From the NCBI GenBank assembly GCA_963576475.1, contig OY754990.1:13013061-13077060 (forward strand): a stretch of 64,000 bases of DNA. Reading direction: 5' to 3'. Below, one piece after another: positions 46,080 through 58,689 of this stretch. A program made the translations under genes and the position numbers. Under the pieces are notes generated by a model that was not told the origin of the DNA, made no database searches, and saw only the letters and a program-made list of their open reading frames with translations. This DNA comes from Molanna angustata (Eukaryota > Arthropoda > Insecta > Trichoptera > Molannidae). Each line of letters begins with the position of its first letter. The first letter of the stretch is position 1.

Positions 46080-46930
46080 AGACGACGCTAAGAGGGCATG
46101 TAACGTTAGATCTAAATCGAATGAGTGATTGAAAACATGATATATTAAAACCGCCAAATACAGTGAATTTCAGTGTTAGTGTTAAATTTCGTATGATTAT
46201 CTATGGTTTTATAACATTCGATTTTGTCTATACTTTTTTGATGTATTCAGTTTTTAAAAATTAGAACTGTCATTTCGGCCTCTCTGTAATTTTATATTAT
46301 TATTCAGTTGTTTTGAAAAAATGGTTGTATGAAAATTAATAAAAAAGGTGTCCGACACGCCATTCTGTGTTTCCTTTGCAAATCCAACAAAATCCAGCTA
46401 TAAAATTAATCATTTGGTCCTTCGAGCCGGATTTTGTTTAATTAAGGGTAACTATCGCGTGTACATACCTAAATATACATACCTTGCACTTTCAGAACAA
46501 ACCTGGCTTTAAATCACGAACTATCACGAACATTCACTAAAAAAGATTAAAATAAAAAAGATTATGTTCTCCACGTTATGGAGTAATTTAAGAAAAAAAA
46601 AATGTACGAAAGGATATTTTAAATATTTTTTTAGGGGGATTTATGATAAATTATAAAATCGTTTAACTCTTATTCACTAAAGGTTGTGAATGTGGAGCCG
46701 AGCAGACAATAAGACATAGTGCAGGACTGCCGACTCAAAAAGTTCAATGGTGATCTCCGGAATGGTGATGGTGGAATGGTGGCGGGGCTGGTGCCAAGGC
46801 TTTAACCCACTTTTGTGACGCAACCCACACAGAAGAGAGAAGAAGACCAAACAAAAACAAAACTAACTAAATGTTGAAAATATTAATTGTATTTTTTGAA
46901 ACACGTTTTTTAATATATTTGAGAATTTTT
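46080..46930 (+). repeat. dispersed repeat, copy B
   Basis: Matches 5430-6600 (see there). It lacks the MITE found in copy A but is interrupted by a LINE fragment at 46682-46855. Confidence 0.7.
46682..46855 (+). pseudogene. LINE C-terminal fragment
   Basis: Reads CECGAEQTIRHSAG, a CxCG..H motif like the C-terminus of Jockey/R1-type ORF2s, then GAGAKALTHFCDATH. Flanked by ACTAAA on both sides (46674-46680 and 46865-46871), a likely short duplication. Confidence 0.6.
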
Positions 46931-46939
46931 TTTTTCAAA

Positions 46940-48020
46940 ATATGTTTTAGTATATGTAACCTTCTTATCATAGAAAATAATAGAACAGGAGGGAGAAGAA
47001 TGACGCAGAAGGAACATCGTTTAAACATTATTTGATAAACATCAGATACATTTAAATTTCTACTATAACTCATTTTTCTTATAATAATTTATTATTTTTT
47101 GTTAGCTGATAATGGTTGAAAAGAAGAGCTTCGCTCTTCAATAGGGTTAATAAGAATGGCGACTGTGGTAGTTCAGCAGATCGAAGAGACAAGACGAAAT
47201 TATCTCACTTATCGTTTAGAAAATCTTGCAATAATTATCTTCGTTAAGCGAAGGTCCACTGTACACAGAGATCTTGGCACCTGTGTGATTATCAATCTTA
47301 TCCTATACCTTTATTCGCCTTTCTATATATTTTATTTCACACAAGATTCACACTTCTTTCTTATTCGTAGTGTTTATCGGAAGCACATCCATTAAACACG
47401 GAAGAAGGCTGGTTGGTTTTTATCACATTCCGAAGAAATCAATTGCAGTTTAGAGAGATGACACGACAAAACACGCTGTAAATGATGAGATACACAGTAG
47501 GAAACATAACAGCAGAAGAAATCGGAATTTATTTTACTTTTACTTTTTTAAGCATCTCGTTTGCTGTTTTGTTTCGCGGCTTTTTTGTATGTTCATATTA
47601 ATACAATTTTTTGTTTTTATTTCATATAAAATTTGATGCTATTTCCACTTCTATTGATAATTTTGCTTTTGTTGTATTTGTATTGCTATTGTTTTGGTGT
47701 TGTATTAGCATTTGTTGCTTTTGCTGTATTTGTTACGATTAACATGCATGCTAGTATTTTTTTTTTGGGTGAATTGAATTGTTTGTACTTAAGTTACCTT
47801 TTCATTTTTTTGTATTATATATTCTTAAAAAAATCCTTTTTTATTTTCATTATTTGTTTGGTACAAATAACTTTTTTTTATTTATTTGTATGTATTGTAT
47901 TTATAACTATTAAATAGTGTTTTTTTTGTATGTGTAAAAAGCTATTAAGACGTAAACTATAACAAATAAATACATTTCTTTGTAAATCGAAATGATTTTA
48001 CACGGATATATATGATTTTT
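46940..48020. other. no recognised gene, T-rich
   Basis: The plus strand 47580-47900 is T-rich; its 94-codon frame is hydrophobic only because of composition. Nothing assigned. Confidence 0.35.
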
Positions 48021-48027
48021 TCCCAAC

Positions 48028-48203
48028 TTTTTGACAATCTTTATATCTCAATAGAGACGAAGTTGGAATATAAATTAAATGCAAATCAGTAATCTACAGG
48101 GCTAACGACACGTCAATGGCTGGTTAACGTGATCAATTTAAGCCCTTGAGTAATGTTCGCCATGAATGCCTTTTTATGGAGTTCCCTTATCAATCCCGAT
48201 ATT
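48028..48203 (+). repeat. dispersed repeat family D
   Basis: TTTGACAATCTTTATATCTC, AATAGAGACGAAGTTGGAAT and ATGAATGCCTTTTTATGGAG parallel 45227-45425. Confidence 0.7.
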
Positions 48204-48986
48204 GAAAATTCTATACATGTTGTGTATTTTTTTAACGCTTGAAAATAAGTTGAGAACACCATCAAGTGTTTATTAATATAAAATGAATTAAAATAAATGA
48301 AGATACACCGTCCATTTCTAATGGGTTCAAAAAATGATTTCCTGGTACTGAATCGACGAATTCGTTAGAGAGATAATAGTACAAACAGTACCTACTTCGT
48401 TCTCGAGATTAAGGTATTACTTTAAACGTAAATTTAATATGGGTTAATGTTCATCCACGATAATAATGTTACTTCATAGAACCGTGTCCGCCAATGAGTG
48501 ATGTAGTGACGCGTGCGTGCGGTCCTTCGAGCCGGACAAATTTGCGACAACTGGCAGTAACAATAAACGCGTCCACTCTCGACGATAAACCATCTCGGAA
48601 TGACGCTCCGGGACATGTTATCGTGGCACCGATGGTCAACCGTCGGGGCGAGGATTCAAAATTATTCCATAATCATTATAATTAATATTTATACAAAGTA
48701 ATTGTTGCATCGTAGAACATTGCTGAGCATAATTTTAAAAAAGTTTGTCAACAGACTTATTAATTTATTTAGCGTTTAAAAATATAAAATTTGCTATTCA
48801 AAATAAAGATAAAAAATCAATGATAATTATGAAATAAAAGTTGCGCAGGGTCAAGTTTCCTGTATGTCAGAAGATAATCTGTGGTGAAACTACATGATGT
48901 TCTTTAATTGATGTGCAATGTAAAGTGCGCAAAGGTACGCTTATTTATTAGCGAAAGCAACGTGAAGCTGAAATAAATTTCCTGCG

Positions 48987-49020
48987 CCAAATAGGGAAAT
49001 AAAGGCATTTCCCTATTTGG
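48987..49020. repeat. perfect 14 bp inverted repeat
   Basis: CCAAATAGGGAAAT, loop AAAGGC, ATTTCCCTATTTGG. Confidence 0.9.
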
Positions 49021-49021
49021 T

Positions 49022-50179
49022 GTAGGCAAAGATAAACGAACGCCAGACTCCTCTCTCTTGACGTACATTTCCCGCATAATTCACGCCCATGCATCGTCTC
49101 ATACACGTTCTTCTGTTATTCTTACTTCTAACGTCTCCATCTTTCAAAATTACATTTATGTGCATGTGCCTTTTGGTTTGGTTTGTTTTGGCCTTATACA
49201 CTTTTTTTGTCAGACGGCCACAGTTTTGTCACAAATAAATATTCGTACAACAAAATATTATCTTCTTTTTAGATAGTAGCAAGATAAATGACATTATCGA
49301 TATGCTGGTGTGTCCTGGATGTAGACTCCAAAAATGGACGGAAATAGGCTTTAAAATAAAAAAAAAAAACATATATTTAATGAACTAATTAGCAGTCGAA
49401 TGTCGTGGCAAAGTGGTATGTTATTTCACTAATGTGCGCCATCGAGATTAAAAAAATTAACTAAATAAGCTACTTCAAGCAGACAAATTTTCAACGTACA
49501 CCATCGGTTTTAAACCCCCACACTATTCAGTTTTATTGCCATTTTGTTATGTCCGTATATTGCCGATGTTAGATGTCGTCTTTTGATCTTTCGACGTCAC
49601 TCTGGCACTATATACATTACGCTGACTACAGCTGTTATTCCAGCTTCAACCGATCTGCTCCTCACGTCACATCAAATCATTGTTTTATCGATGCACAAGA
49701 TCGTAAAGCAATCAAACAACTCGCTCAACGTACGAGAAGATACATATACATGTATACCATGAGAAACGACTCGTTTGGATCGTCAGGTTGAAAATGGTCT
49801 TAAAATTCTTACATATTTGGGAAACATACATCAATAACTGATTTCCTCGTTTACTCTACTGAGGCTTGAATTTCTTCTTCTCAAGTGAAATCTGCTAGAC
49901 TATGAAAAAGTCCAAGTGATAACGATTTTGCGTCGACTCAATTTAAACAAATATTTAAGAAAAACACTATATTTATCAATGTCCAATCAACAAGAGAGCA
50001 CAAATGACTTTCTTTAGAAAAACAAAAAAAATCGAAAATCGTCCTTCATTATAAAACATTAAATACGTTGGTAAATAAATAGTCCTCAACTTGTTGAAAG
50101 AATGCCTTTAACTGCTTATCTAAAACATCACGTCTCAACAACCACAAGGCTTTAAGCCTCACAATTTATTATTATCATG
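49022..50179. other. no recognised gene
   Basis: Unassigned, mixed composition. Small overlapping frames near 49544-49791 show no motif. Confidence 0.3.
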
Positions 50180-50524
50180 TCAAACGTAATAACAATAATT
50201 TTGAAAATCCATGCCTTGGAATTCCAACATGGCTGCGTTTTCAAATTTTACGGTCGGGGGATCAACCTTTACAGAATCAATTGATGTCTCCGAAAATTTC
50301 CGAATCCCATAAATTGACGGCAAAGCAGACCGCAGAGTAACCAGAAAAAAGCACATCATGATGGGAAACTTGATGAAAGTTTTCCCAAATAGTTTGCCGC
50401 AGATTGCCGCATCGAGACTGTGAAGGGTAGAGGAGTTAATGACGGTTAATACGGTTAACATTGTATTATCCACTATACCCCGACGGGAATTCGTTCGTAT
50501 AAAAACTAGGGAATGACATATCAT
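50180..50524 (-). CDS. hypothetical short protein, unassigned
   Basis: 114 codons from ATG 50522-50524. No family is recognised. An internal Met-Met at about residues 56-57 is followed by a hydrophobic run, MMCFFLVTLRSALPSIYG, that could act as a signal peptide if that start is used. The rest (RKFSETSIDSVKVDPPTVKF, ENAAMLEFQGMDF) is polar. On the minus strand an AATAAA lies about 14 nt after the stop. Upstream, a TATAC-like motif lies close to the ATG. It could be an exon or a chance frame. Confidence 0.25.
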   Translation of the reverse strand: MICHSLVFIRTNSRRGIVDNTMLTVLTVINSSTLHSLDAAICGKLFGKTFIKFPIMMCFFLVTLRSALPSIYGIRKFSETSIDSVKVDPPTVKFENAAMLEFQGMDFQNYCYYV

Positions 50525-50579
50525 ACATCAATGGTGGTAGCACAAGTAGAGAATACTAATTGCCACTAATACTTTACCT

Positions 50580-50830
50580 TGTTATTATAAAACAAATCTT
50601 TCTTTTGTTGTTTTTTTTCAGGATTATACATGTGTGATAAGCATATTTCAACTAATTTAACTTATGCAAACAAGTATATTATCTTATATCCGTTATTATG
50701 CACCAGTTATTTCCTGACAGAAAGATCACATAACCATGTTTATCTGCTGGGTCTGCAAGGTTCGAGAGTTTTCCAGACTATTTTCGTGTTGATAAAGAGC
50801 TCTGCGAATGGCTGCAGTTATCAGCTTTAA
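50580..50830 (+). other. acceptor-like site and short open frame
   Basis: A strong polypyrimidine tract TTGTTGTTTTTTTTCAG at 50606-50622 precedes a 66-codon frame (50630-50830) with no known motif. It resembles a splice acceptor, but no donor or matching exon was found. Confidence 0.2.
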
Positions 50831-50924
50831 AAAGCGCAAAACGAGATGGTACAAGAATAACACTATGTATCTTCGTAAGTCAATTGCAGTGGACAATCGT
50901 CGTCAGGAAGTGGAATGACAGTGA

Positions 50925-51525
50925 CCAAATAATTATAATAACTGGTCTCTCGGTAGCTGAGACCCTAAAAAGACAGAAGTTTTTCGGGGAAGCAACAGAG
51001 GCTCATCAAGTTGGACACGACCTTCAGCAGTGAAGAAAGCGAACGAGAAGGAGAGTAAGTTGAAAATTATAATCCCAAATAATTAGAGTAACTGGTCTCT
51101 CGGTAGCTGAGACCCGAAAAAGACAGAAGTTTTTCGGGGAAGCAACAGAGGCTCATCAAGTTGGACACGACCGTCAGCAGTGAAGAAAGCGAACGAGAAG
51201 GAGAGTAAGTTGAAAATTATAATCCCAAATAATTAGAGTAACTGGTATCTCGGTAGCTGAGGCCCAAAAAAGGCAGAAGACAGAAGTTTTTTCGGGGAAG
51301 CAACAGAGGCTCATCAAGTTGGACACGACCGTCAGCAGTGAAGAAAGCGAACGAGAAGGAGAGTAAGTTGAAAATTATAATCCCAAATAATTAGAGTAAC
51401 TGGTATCTCGGTAGCTGAGGCCCAAAAAAGGCAGAAGACAGAAGTTTTTTCGGGGAAGCAACAAACCTTGGAGACCAGCAATGAAGAAAACTAACGAGAA
51501 GTAGGGAAGTAAAGTAGGAAAATTG
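50925..51525 (+). repeat. tandem repeat, 150-158 bp units, ~4 copies
   Basis: Unit starts are marked by ACTGGTCTC/ACTGGTATC at 50941, 51091, 51241 and 51399. Steps are 150, 150 and 158 bp; the 8 bp growth is an extra GCAGAAGA-type insertion in units 3 and 4. The first two units hold a hairpin GGTCTC-TCGGTAGCT-GAGACC that is broken by mutations in units 3 and 4. The last unit is truncated (51465-51525). Confidence 0.95.
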
Positions 51526-51529
51526 AGTC

Positions 51530-52190
51530 CTCAAAATGTATTAATGCCCCACAAACTCATACACGTATTCGCAGTTCCCCATCGTATTAAAACCGTTTAA
51601 TCACTTCGGGCCCCTCGGAATCGGGCGAATCTCCCGACTCCCTCCCTCCCCCTGGATATATAATATAAGATTCATTTCCTGAGCCAGGGCACGGCATCTC
51701 CGGAGCCATCTGTTACTATCGTCCGGGTGGATCTCTCTCGCCTACAGGATGCGAAGCAGCCATCTTGTCGAACGACTCCGTAAACTTGGTCCCAGTTTAG
51801 ATTACATGCAAGAATTTCGCGATTTGTATCTGGAGTAAGGAGACTCCTCCGATAGGACACACACACACACACAAACACACCTAGGTAGACGCAGAGGAGA
51901 TTAGCACATTCGTAGTTCCGGTTGATTCTAATGTTTTGAAGATTACCAATCAGCCGAAGTGAGTAGGTGTGCGTACACGACGGGATATTATTTAATTTAT
52001 TTGCGGGTTTGATAAAAAAAACAACATCAAAAAATAAAAAAATCGTTGTGACATGAAAAAATCTGACCTGAAAAACCTGATCCCAAATTCCTTTCCTTGT
52101 TCTTTCCCAATCCTTTTTTCTGTTTTTTTTTTATTTAATATCTATCTTAGTGTAATGTACATTTTCATACTTTGTAATCTGGTTGTGCAT
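51530..52190. other. no recognised gene
   Basis: Includes a short (CA)n at 51858-51875 and a C-rich stretch near 51630-51655. The 68-codon minus frame at 51672-51878 has no family match. Confidence 0.3.
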
Positions 52191-52193
52191 TTT

Positions 52194-52239
52194 ATTTGTT
52201 TATATTATGTATAAAAAGATATACATAATATAAACAAAT
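52194..52239. repeat. perfect 20 bp inverted repeat
   Basis: Arms 52194-52213 and 52220-52239 (ATTTGTTTATATTATGTATA and complement) around AAAAGA, 20 bp from the end of HINE copy 2. Confidence 0.9.
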
Positions 52240-52259
52240 TTAATTTTATATCTTATTAA

Positions 52260-53624
<1,365 letters not shown>

Positions 53625-53637
53625 TGACTGTTCCACG

Positions 53638-53712
53638 TATGTCCCTATATGTATGTCCCTATATGTATGTCCCTATATGTATGTCCCTATATGTATGTCC
53701 CTATATGTATGT
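53638..53712 (+). repeat. 14 bp tandem repeat, 5 copies
   Basis: ATGTCCCTATATGT repeated head to tail, immediately beside the HINE end. Confidence 0.95.
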
Positions 53713-53714
53713 TT

Positions 53715-53900
53715 TTTTTTTATTTCAATTTGTGTTTATTTATGTGCTTTAATGTAATTATGTATCATATAAATTTTATAAATAGCCATTAAATTATATC
53801 TCTAACAACATCCCCAGAACAGGTTATGCCTAGTGGGGCGTTGTTGATCACCAAACATGAATATGCTATATTGTGATATAATAAATAAATAAATAAATGA
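53715..53900 (+). mobile_element. CR1-type LINE 3' end
   Basis: CCCAGAACAGGTTATGCCTA, GTGGGGCGTTG and the tail AATAAATAAATAAATAAAT. The CAGGnTATGCCTAGTGRGG core matches 14210-14229. Confidence 0.7.
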
Positions 53901-53946
53901 AAAAAAAAACACTTAAATTTGTATATGTAAGTTTTTTGTTATTTAG

Positions 53947-54110
53947 CTGTCGGCCTTCGTGGCTCAGTTGGGTAGATATCCGACTGTTGATCTAAAGGTC
54001 CCGGGTTCGATTCCCGGTGGAGACACAGTTTTTAATTGTGTTTTCAGTCTGGTTCTGTGAAACGATTAATATCAACTTGTTAATAATTACGCGTGGAGAT
54101 AATAACTGAC
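53947..54110 (+). mobile_element. SINE family B, tRNA-like head
   Basis: Head GTCGGCCTTCGTGGCTCAG, TTGGGTAGATATCCGACTG, loop with GTT at the anticodon position, and B box GGGTTCGATTCCCGG. The body TTTTAATTGTGTTTTCAGTC and CTGTGAAACGATTAATATC is shared with 22945-23070. The extra body shows it is a SINE. Confidence 0.8.
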
Positions 54111-54279
54111 CTATACCAACTACAATGAAAAAATTAATTGTGACGACCGAACTGGCTACCTGCGTTTTTAGCCAAACTTTTGTTATCAGTAATCAAACCC
54201 TCGGATTCATATTTCGAAACACAAAACCTTTTCATAACTCTGACACGCTGCGTATATTATTTAATTAATTTATTAGAAG

Positions 54280-54870
54280 TTTACTGGAATTTGGTTCGGT
54301 TGTATGGAATCCAAACTATGAAACACATATTAACGCAATAGAAAAACTTCAAAAAAAATATATTAAGCAATTAAATTTTCGTAATAGATTACATTTCTCT
54401 AACTATCTTCAAGCTCTAAAACACCACAACACATAACTAACTACTGGAGACACGCAGATCAATCCAAGATATTTGTTTTCTATATAAAATCATTAACGGT
54501 CTGGTCGACAGCACACCTCTTCTAAGCTCACTCCGTTTTCACTGTCCACTTAGAAGAAATAGAAACCAGTCTCTCTTTTACACAGAATCTTCTAAAACTA
54601 ACTATAGGTATGCTAAATTCTTATATAAATAGAGCTTGTACTGGGTACAATAGAAATTGTTTGAGGGATCCGGAATTGGATATGTTTGCTTCAAGTTTTT
54701 ATGTATTCAAAAAAAAAAAATTGTGAATTTGTCGGTTATTTAATCTGTGCTGTCTTGTTGTACACATCTTTAACTTTTTAATTGTGCCTTTTTAACTTAA
54801 TTTTAATTTATCATTATTCATACATTGAGACACGTGAGGTAAATCATAATATAAGTTTTTATTATTTATT
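54280..54870 (+). pseudogene. LINE RT C-terminus and 3' UTR
   Basis: Reads RSLLEFGSVVWNPNYETHIN, AIEKLQKKYIKQLNF, RRSIQDICFLYKIINGLVDS, TPLLSSLRFHCPLRRN and NRNCLRDPELDMF-like, with shifts. This is the LE...VW.P....I..IE..Q..F region of insect Jockey/CR1-type LINEs. The 3' UTR has CATTGAGACACGTGAGGTA. Confidence 0.75.
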
Positions 54871-55400
54871 TATTTATTTATTTATACACTTTTTTGTACA
54901 TCCATAATATTACATAGTACAAATGGCGGACATATTGCCTAGAGGCAATTTCTTCCAGTCAACCATCTGAGATCAATAGTACAAAACATAGTTTCGGCAT
55001 ATACATAATAACACACATAATGACACAACCAGTATAATACAGCAAATCAAAAGTGAGAAATTACACAAATTTAGAAAGGAGAGGAAAATCAGAAAGGGAA
55101 GGGAGAGGATGAGGAGCGATCAAAAAGGATGGAAAGTGAAATTGGGACATGTGTTCGTTATGGAATTGAGAGGAAGAGTGAGCATTTAAGACGAGATTTG
55201 AAAATTGGAAGTGATGTGGCAGTTCTAATATCAAATGCTAAATTGGTCGATTTTAGTGGTCGATGCTTCCCCCCCACTCCCCTCCCTACCTCTCTCCTTT
55301 CCCATCCTGTTTTCATAATTGTTAATAAATGTATATGAAGGTACTTTATATATTTTTAGAATACTATAATTGACAACATAAAAATTATCTCTGTATATTT
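54870..55400 (-). pseudogene. LINE RT C-terminus and 3' UTR
   Basis: The minus strand reads TNLAFDIRTATSLPIFKSRL, KCSLFLSIP and a stop near 55155. Then come GACTGGAAGAAATTGCCTCT, AGGCAATATGTCCGCC and the tail ATAAATAAATAAATAAATAA. SINE-C partner family; it lies head-on against the plus-strand LINE. Confidence 0.75.
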
Positions 55401-55589
55401 GTATAAATCTTTATTGTATTGCTGTTGTATTCTATAAAATAAAATAAAATAAATAAAAAGTTAATGTATTTATGACTGTAGTGTTTAGCTCAGGATACAA
55501 AATATTTAATAGCTTTAAACGAACTGTTTTGTAGTCACTATAGTTCGGTTAATTATAACATAACTTTTTTTGTCAGTGTAAAATAAACC

Positions 55590-56040
55590 TAATGTTATTG
55601 TAAATAATTCGCATCGTACTTGATACGAACAACGAGCAAATAATTATGAACTGAACTCGAACATCTGGACCATAATTTACAGGGACAGACGGCGATGGGT
55701 ATAAAAATGCCAATTAACATGATGTATATCCACCCGTCGTGCCGTCCTTAAACATAATTGAATAATAAAATTATTATAATATTTAGTTAATAATAATTGT
55801 GTAAGCTAAACAGCCGCTTGCAGTAGGTATACATACCTTCCTCGAACGAAGTCTATAAATTACATCCGAGATAAACCAGTCGTGGAGATCGACAAGTGAC
55901 AGAATGCGGGTGACAGTAGTTTTACACAGCATGTTTGCAAATAGTGATGGTCAAATACAAGACTAAGACCGGGGTGGTCTTGGTCTTGCATATTCAATCG
56001 AGTCATGGTCTGTCAATTTTTGCAACTTTAACATTTTTTT
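55590..56040. other. no recognised gene
   Basis: Unassigned. Holds AAGACTAAGACCGGGGTGGT and CTTGGTCTTGCATAT, a weak imperfect inverted motif near 55965. Confidence 0.3.
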
Positions 56041-56044
56041 TAAA

Positions 56045-57655
56045 TTTTTATTTATTTATTTATTCAAAATCCACAATAACCATACAAAAAATTACAACAA
56101 TACAATAGTGAAACAAAGTACAGCAAAAAATATGAAAAATAGACAGTTTAGTATATGTATAAAATCTATCACTGACAAAAAGAATACAATCTATCAGTAC
56201 CAACATCCAGTGGATAAGAACTATTTCACTAAGCAGTGCTTGTGTCGGAAAAGCTTTACATTCATTTTAACTGACGCAGTCCATACTTATGTATCCCATT
56301 TTGATTACATGAAAATTTTTCGAAACACAATTGTTCGAATGTGCAATTGTACGAATAACAATTTTTCGAAAATCAGTTATCAGAATGACAATTGTCCGAA
56401 AGCAAATTATTCGAACTAACATTTGTTGCCTCCTTTGACATATTTGTTGCCAGTAAAATATATTCGATGGACTATTATTACTTGCTGTATTATTGTTGGG
56501 TACGTATGTTTGCACATTTTTAATAACTGATGTTTGACAGCGCGGGATAGCCTAGTTTGTACACCAGTTTATGTTTATCTAGTATTCACACCAATTTAGT
56601 TATTTTATTTTAATATTATAGTTACTTTTTTAAATATATAATGCAACTGACTCACGCCAGTCGCAATTATAACTACAAACAAACCTAACCAACCTATTTT
56701 TACCAAAGTTTTGTAGGTTTAGGTTTAAAAAATAGGTGTACATCCTAGGATATCTGACAGCGCGGTGCGTCGCCATGTTGTTTATTCCATAGATTTTTAT
56801 TATACATAATATACTATGTAGATGTAGTACTCCGTGCAAAAAGTGAGTCATTTGTTTTCGATTCATACAAAATTTGCTAACTAAGACATCTAGTACATTA
56901 TAATAAAAATCTATGGTTTATTTCTCTCATAATACTACCAACATGACGTCATAAAAATTCGAACAATTGTAAATTCTGATAATTGTGTGTTCGGAAAATT
57001 GTTTTTCGAAAAAATGTGATTCGAATAATTGCCATTCGTAAAATTGATTTTCGTAAAATTGAGCATTCGAATAATTGTTTTTCGAATAATTTTCCTGTCA
57101 CCCCCATTTTGTCTTAACACACAATTATAACATATCATAAAATCAAACATATAAATTATAATATACAGCTATAAAATCACGGTTTTCTATCTTTTCATAA
57201 TTTTAAAAAATATATTTTCACAATGTTCATTCTACCTTTGTTGAGAATCCAAGAAGATAGTTTATTTTTCATAGCACTCAGTGACTTTATATTATATATC
57301 TCAGAACCATTTAATTATTTTGTAAATAATATGTTTAAAATACGAGGTAAAATAAAATCAAAATGTTTTTGAGCAAACGTGGTATGAGCTCTGGGGATGG
57401 GTAAAAATCTGTGTCTAATATTGTAGGAATTTTCAACTCGAGTATATAGTGTAATATTGAGCTTATGTGAGTAAATGATTAATTTCTTGAGGTATAGCTG
57501 ACGAATATCTAAAACTTCAAATTCTGAAAACAATGAATTAGATGGATATCTAAAAGGTTTTTTTATTAATAACTCGAATGATACTCTTCTCTGGGCTATT
57601 TCAATGGGACCAATTGCGGTTTTATACGTTCCTCCCCAAACTATGATGCCATAAG
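56045..57655 (-). pseudogene. CR1-type LINE interrupted by an 800 bp transposon
   Basis: The minus-strand coding piece 57315-57655 reads GIIVWGGTYKTAIGPIEIAQ, RRVSFELLIKKPFRYPSNS, LFSEFEVLDIRQLYLKKLII and RAHTTFAQKHFDFILPRI. The 3' UTR continues across the insertion 56303-57102 to a tail AATAAATAAATAAATA at about 56045-56062. Related to 17819-18680. Confidence 0.75.
56303..57102. mobile_element. deletion derivative of the P-like/THAP-associated element
   Basis: Same ends as 28448-33819 (GATTACATGAAAATTTTTCG; inverted GGTGACAGGAAAATTATTCG). Flanked by CCCATTTT at 56295-56302 and 57103-57110, an exact 8 bp duplication different from that of the long copy. It keeps about 520 bp of the left part and about 130 bp of the right end. 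It lacks the Helitron, the THAP remnant and about 2.8 kb of interior. An internal perfect inverted repeat CCATAGATTTTTATTATA (about 56786 and 56899) marks a further nested unit. Confidence 0.88.
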
Positions 57656-57656
57656 T

Positions 57657-58020
57657 TCTGTATTATATCGCGCATATGCCGTCAACACAAATAAAATTTT
57701 AATGACTTTGATATTTTACAAAATCGTTATAACGAATATCGAAAAATTATTCGAAGTAGACTAGTGCCGGTTGATTGAGTGGTAGCCTTATGCGGCAGAC
57801 ACCTTCATGACCTTCATTTACATCTTTATTTGTACTTCCTACCCCTTCATATACAAGCAAAATCATCTACACTAGTATGCCGAGCCACCTTGGCGAAAAC
57901 GTTCCGTCATAATAATCGGTTTTTTGTGGAAAATTACGATTATTATGATCGAACGATTATTAAGTATATTTTTCTTCATTAATTTTAATAATAAATGAGA
58001 TAAAAGTTAAAACTACAAAA
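57657..58020 (+). pseudogene. LINE C-terminus and 3' UTR
   Basis: TATCGCGCATATGCCGTCAA, a degenerate body, then GACTAGTGCCGGTTGATTGA (RLVPVD, stop). The matching LINE end at 62490-62600 reads RSKLVPVD. The 3' UTR shares CCTACCCCTTCATATACAAG. Confidence 0.65.
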
Positions 58021-58308
58021 TGCAAACATTTGTGTGTGCTTCTGTTTGTGTGAGTGTGTGTATGTTACGATTTGATTAAAATAAATGTGTTTATAAAATT
58101 TTGTTAGACCGTAGGACTCTTGCTTTAAGTCTTTCAAGACTCTTTGTCTTCATCTTGCACACCCTGGTTTTGGTATTGCAGCGACATATGCGGTCTTTCA
58201 CGTCTCGCATGAACAAGCCCATGACTGCAAACATTTGCTCATCACTATTTGCAAGTGTACGGTTGAAATGTCAAGGCAAAAAAAAAAAAAAAAAAAATAA
58301 AAAGTAAC

Positions 58309-58378
58309 ACGTAATACTCTACACGACGTCAACCAATCTTATTGGTTGATTTTCAACCAATAAGATTATCAGAGTATG
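58309..58378. repeat. small fold-back element
   Basis: Inner arms AATCTTATTGGTTGA / TCAACCAATAAGATT around TTT. Outer ends ACGTAATACTCT and AGAGTATGACGT pair with one mismatch. Confidence 0.8.
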
Positions 58379-58689
58379 ACGTATGTTTATTGTTTATATC
58401 ACTCGCATTCTTACACTTGGCGAGCTCTACTAACAGCATACAAATAAAATACGACATATAACTAGGTACGTCTTGAAATAACTCACTTTACTGCTGGATA
58501 CTACAAATCTAGTGCTGCAAATAAAACACCAAACAAAGAGAATTACTGTGTGAATCAGAAGCCATATTGTGCATTACGAGAAATCCACATACACAAACAT
58601 TCCTTCTCTCTGTTTTCCTTTCCTCCTCGTTCCTTGCTTCCTTCCCGTTTTTTCCCCTTATATATATTTTTTTGAAATAAAATGAAGTT

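Larger units (their letters stand above)
54122..55578 (+). mobile_element. Tc1-like MITE split by LINE sequences
   Basis: Left part 54122-54200 (GACCGAACTGGCTACCTGCG, TTTAGCCAAACTTTTGTTAT) and right part about 55510-55578 (TTTTGTAGTCACTATAGTTC, TTTTTTTGTCAGTG) belong to the family at 15038-15247. About 1.25 kb of LINE fragments lies between. Confidence 0.65.

Noticed and set aside
46420..46440. Shared GGTCCTTCGAGCCGGA with 48523-48538 as a regulatory site
   Set aside because: Only 16 bp with no flanking similarity; not enough to call a site or element.
47633..47917. 94-codon hydrophobic membrane protein
   Set aside because: Hydrophobicity follows from a T-rich strand; no motif or start context.
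53947..54020. Functional tRNA gene (Asn-like)
   Set aside because: The head has A and B boxes but runs into a SINE body shared with 22945-23070, and the acceptor stem does not close convincingly.
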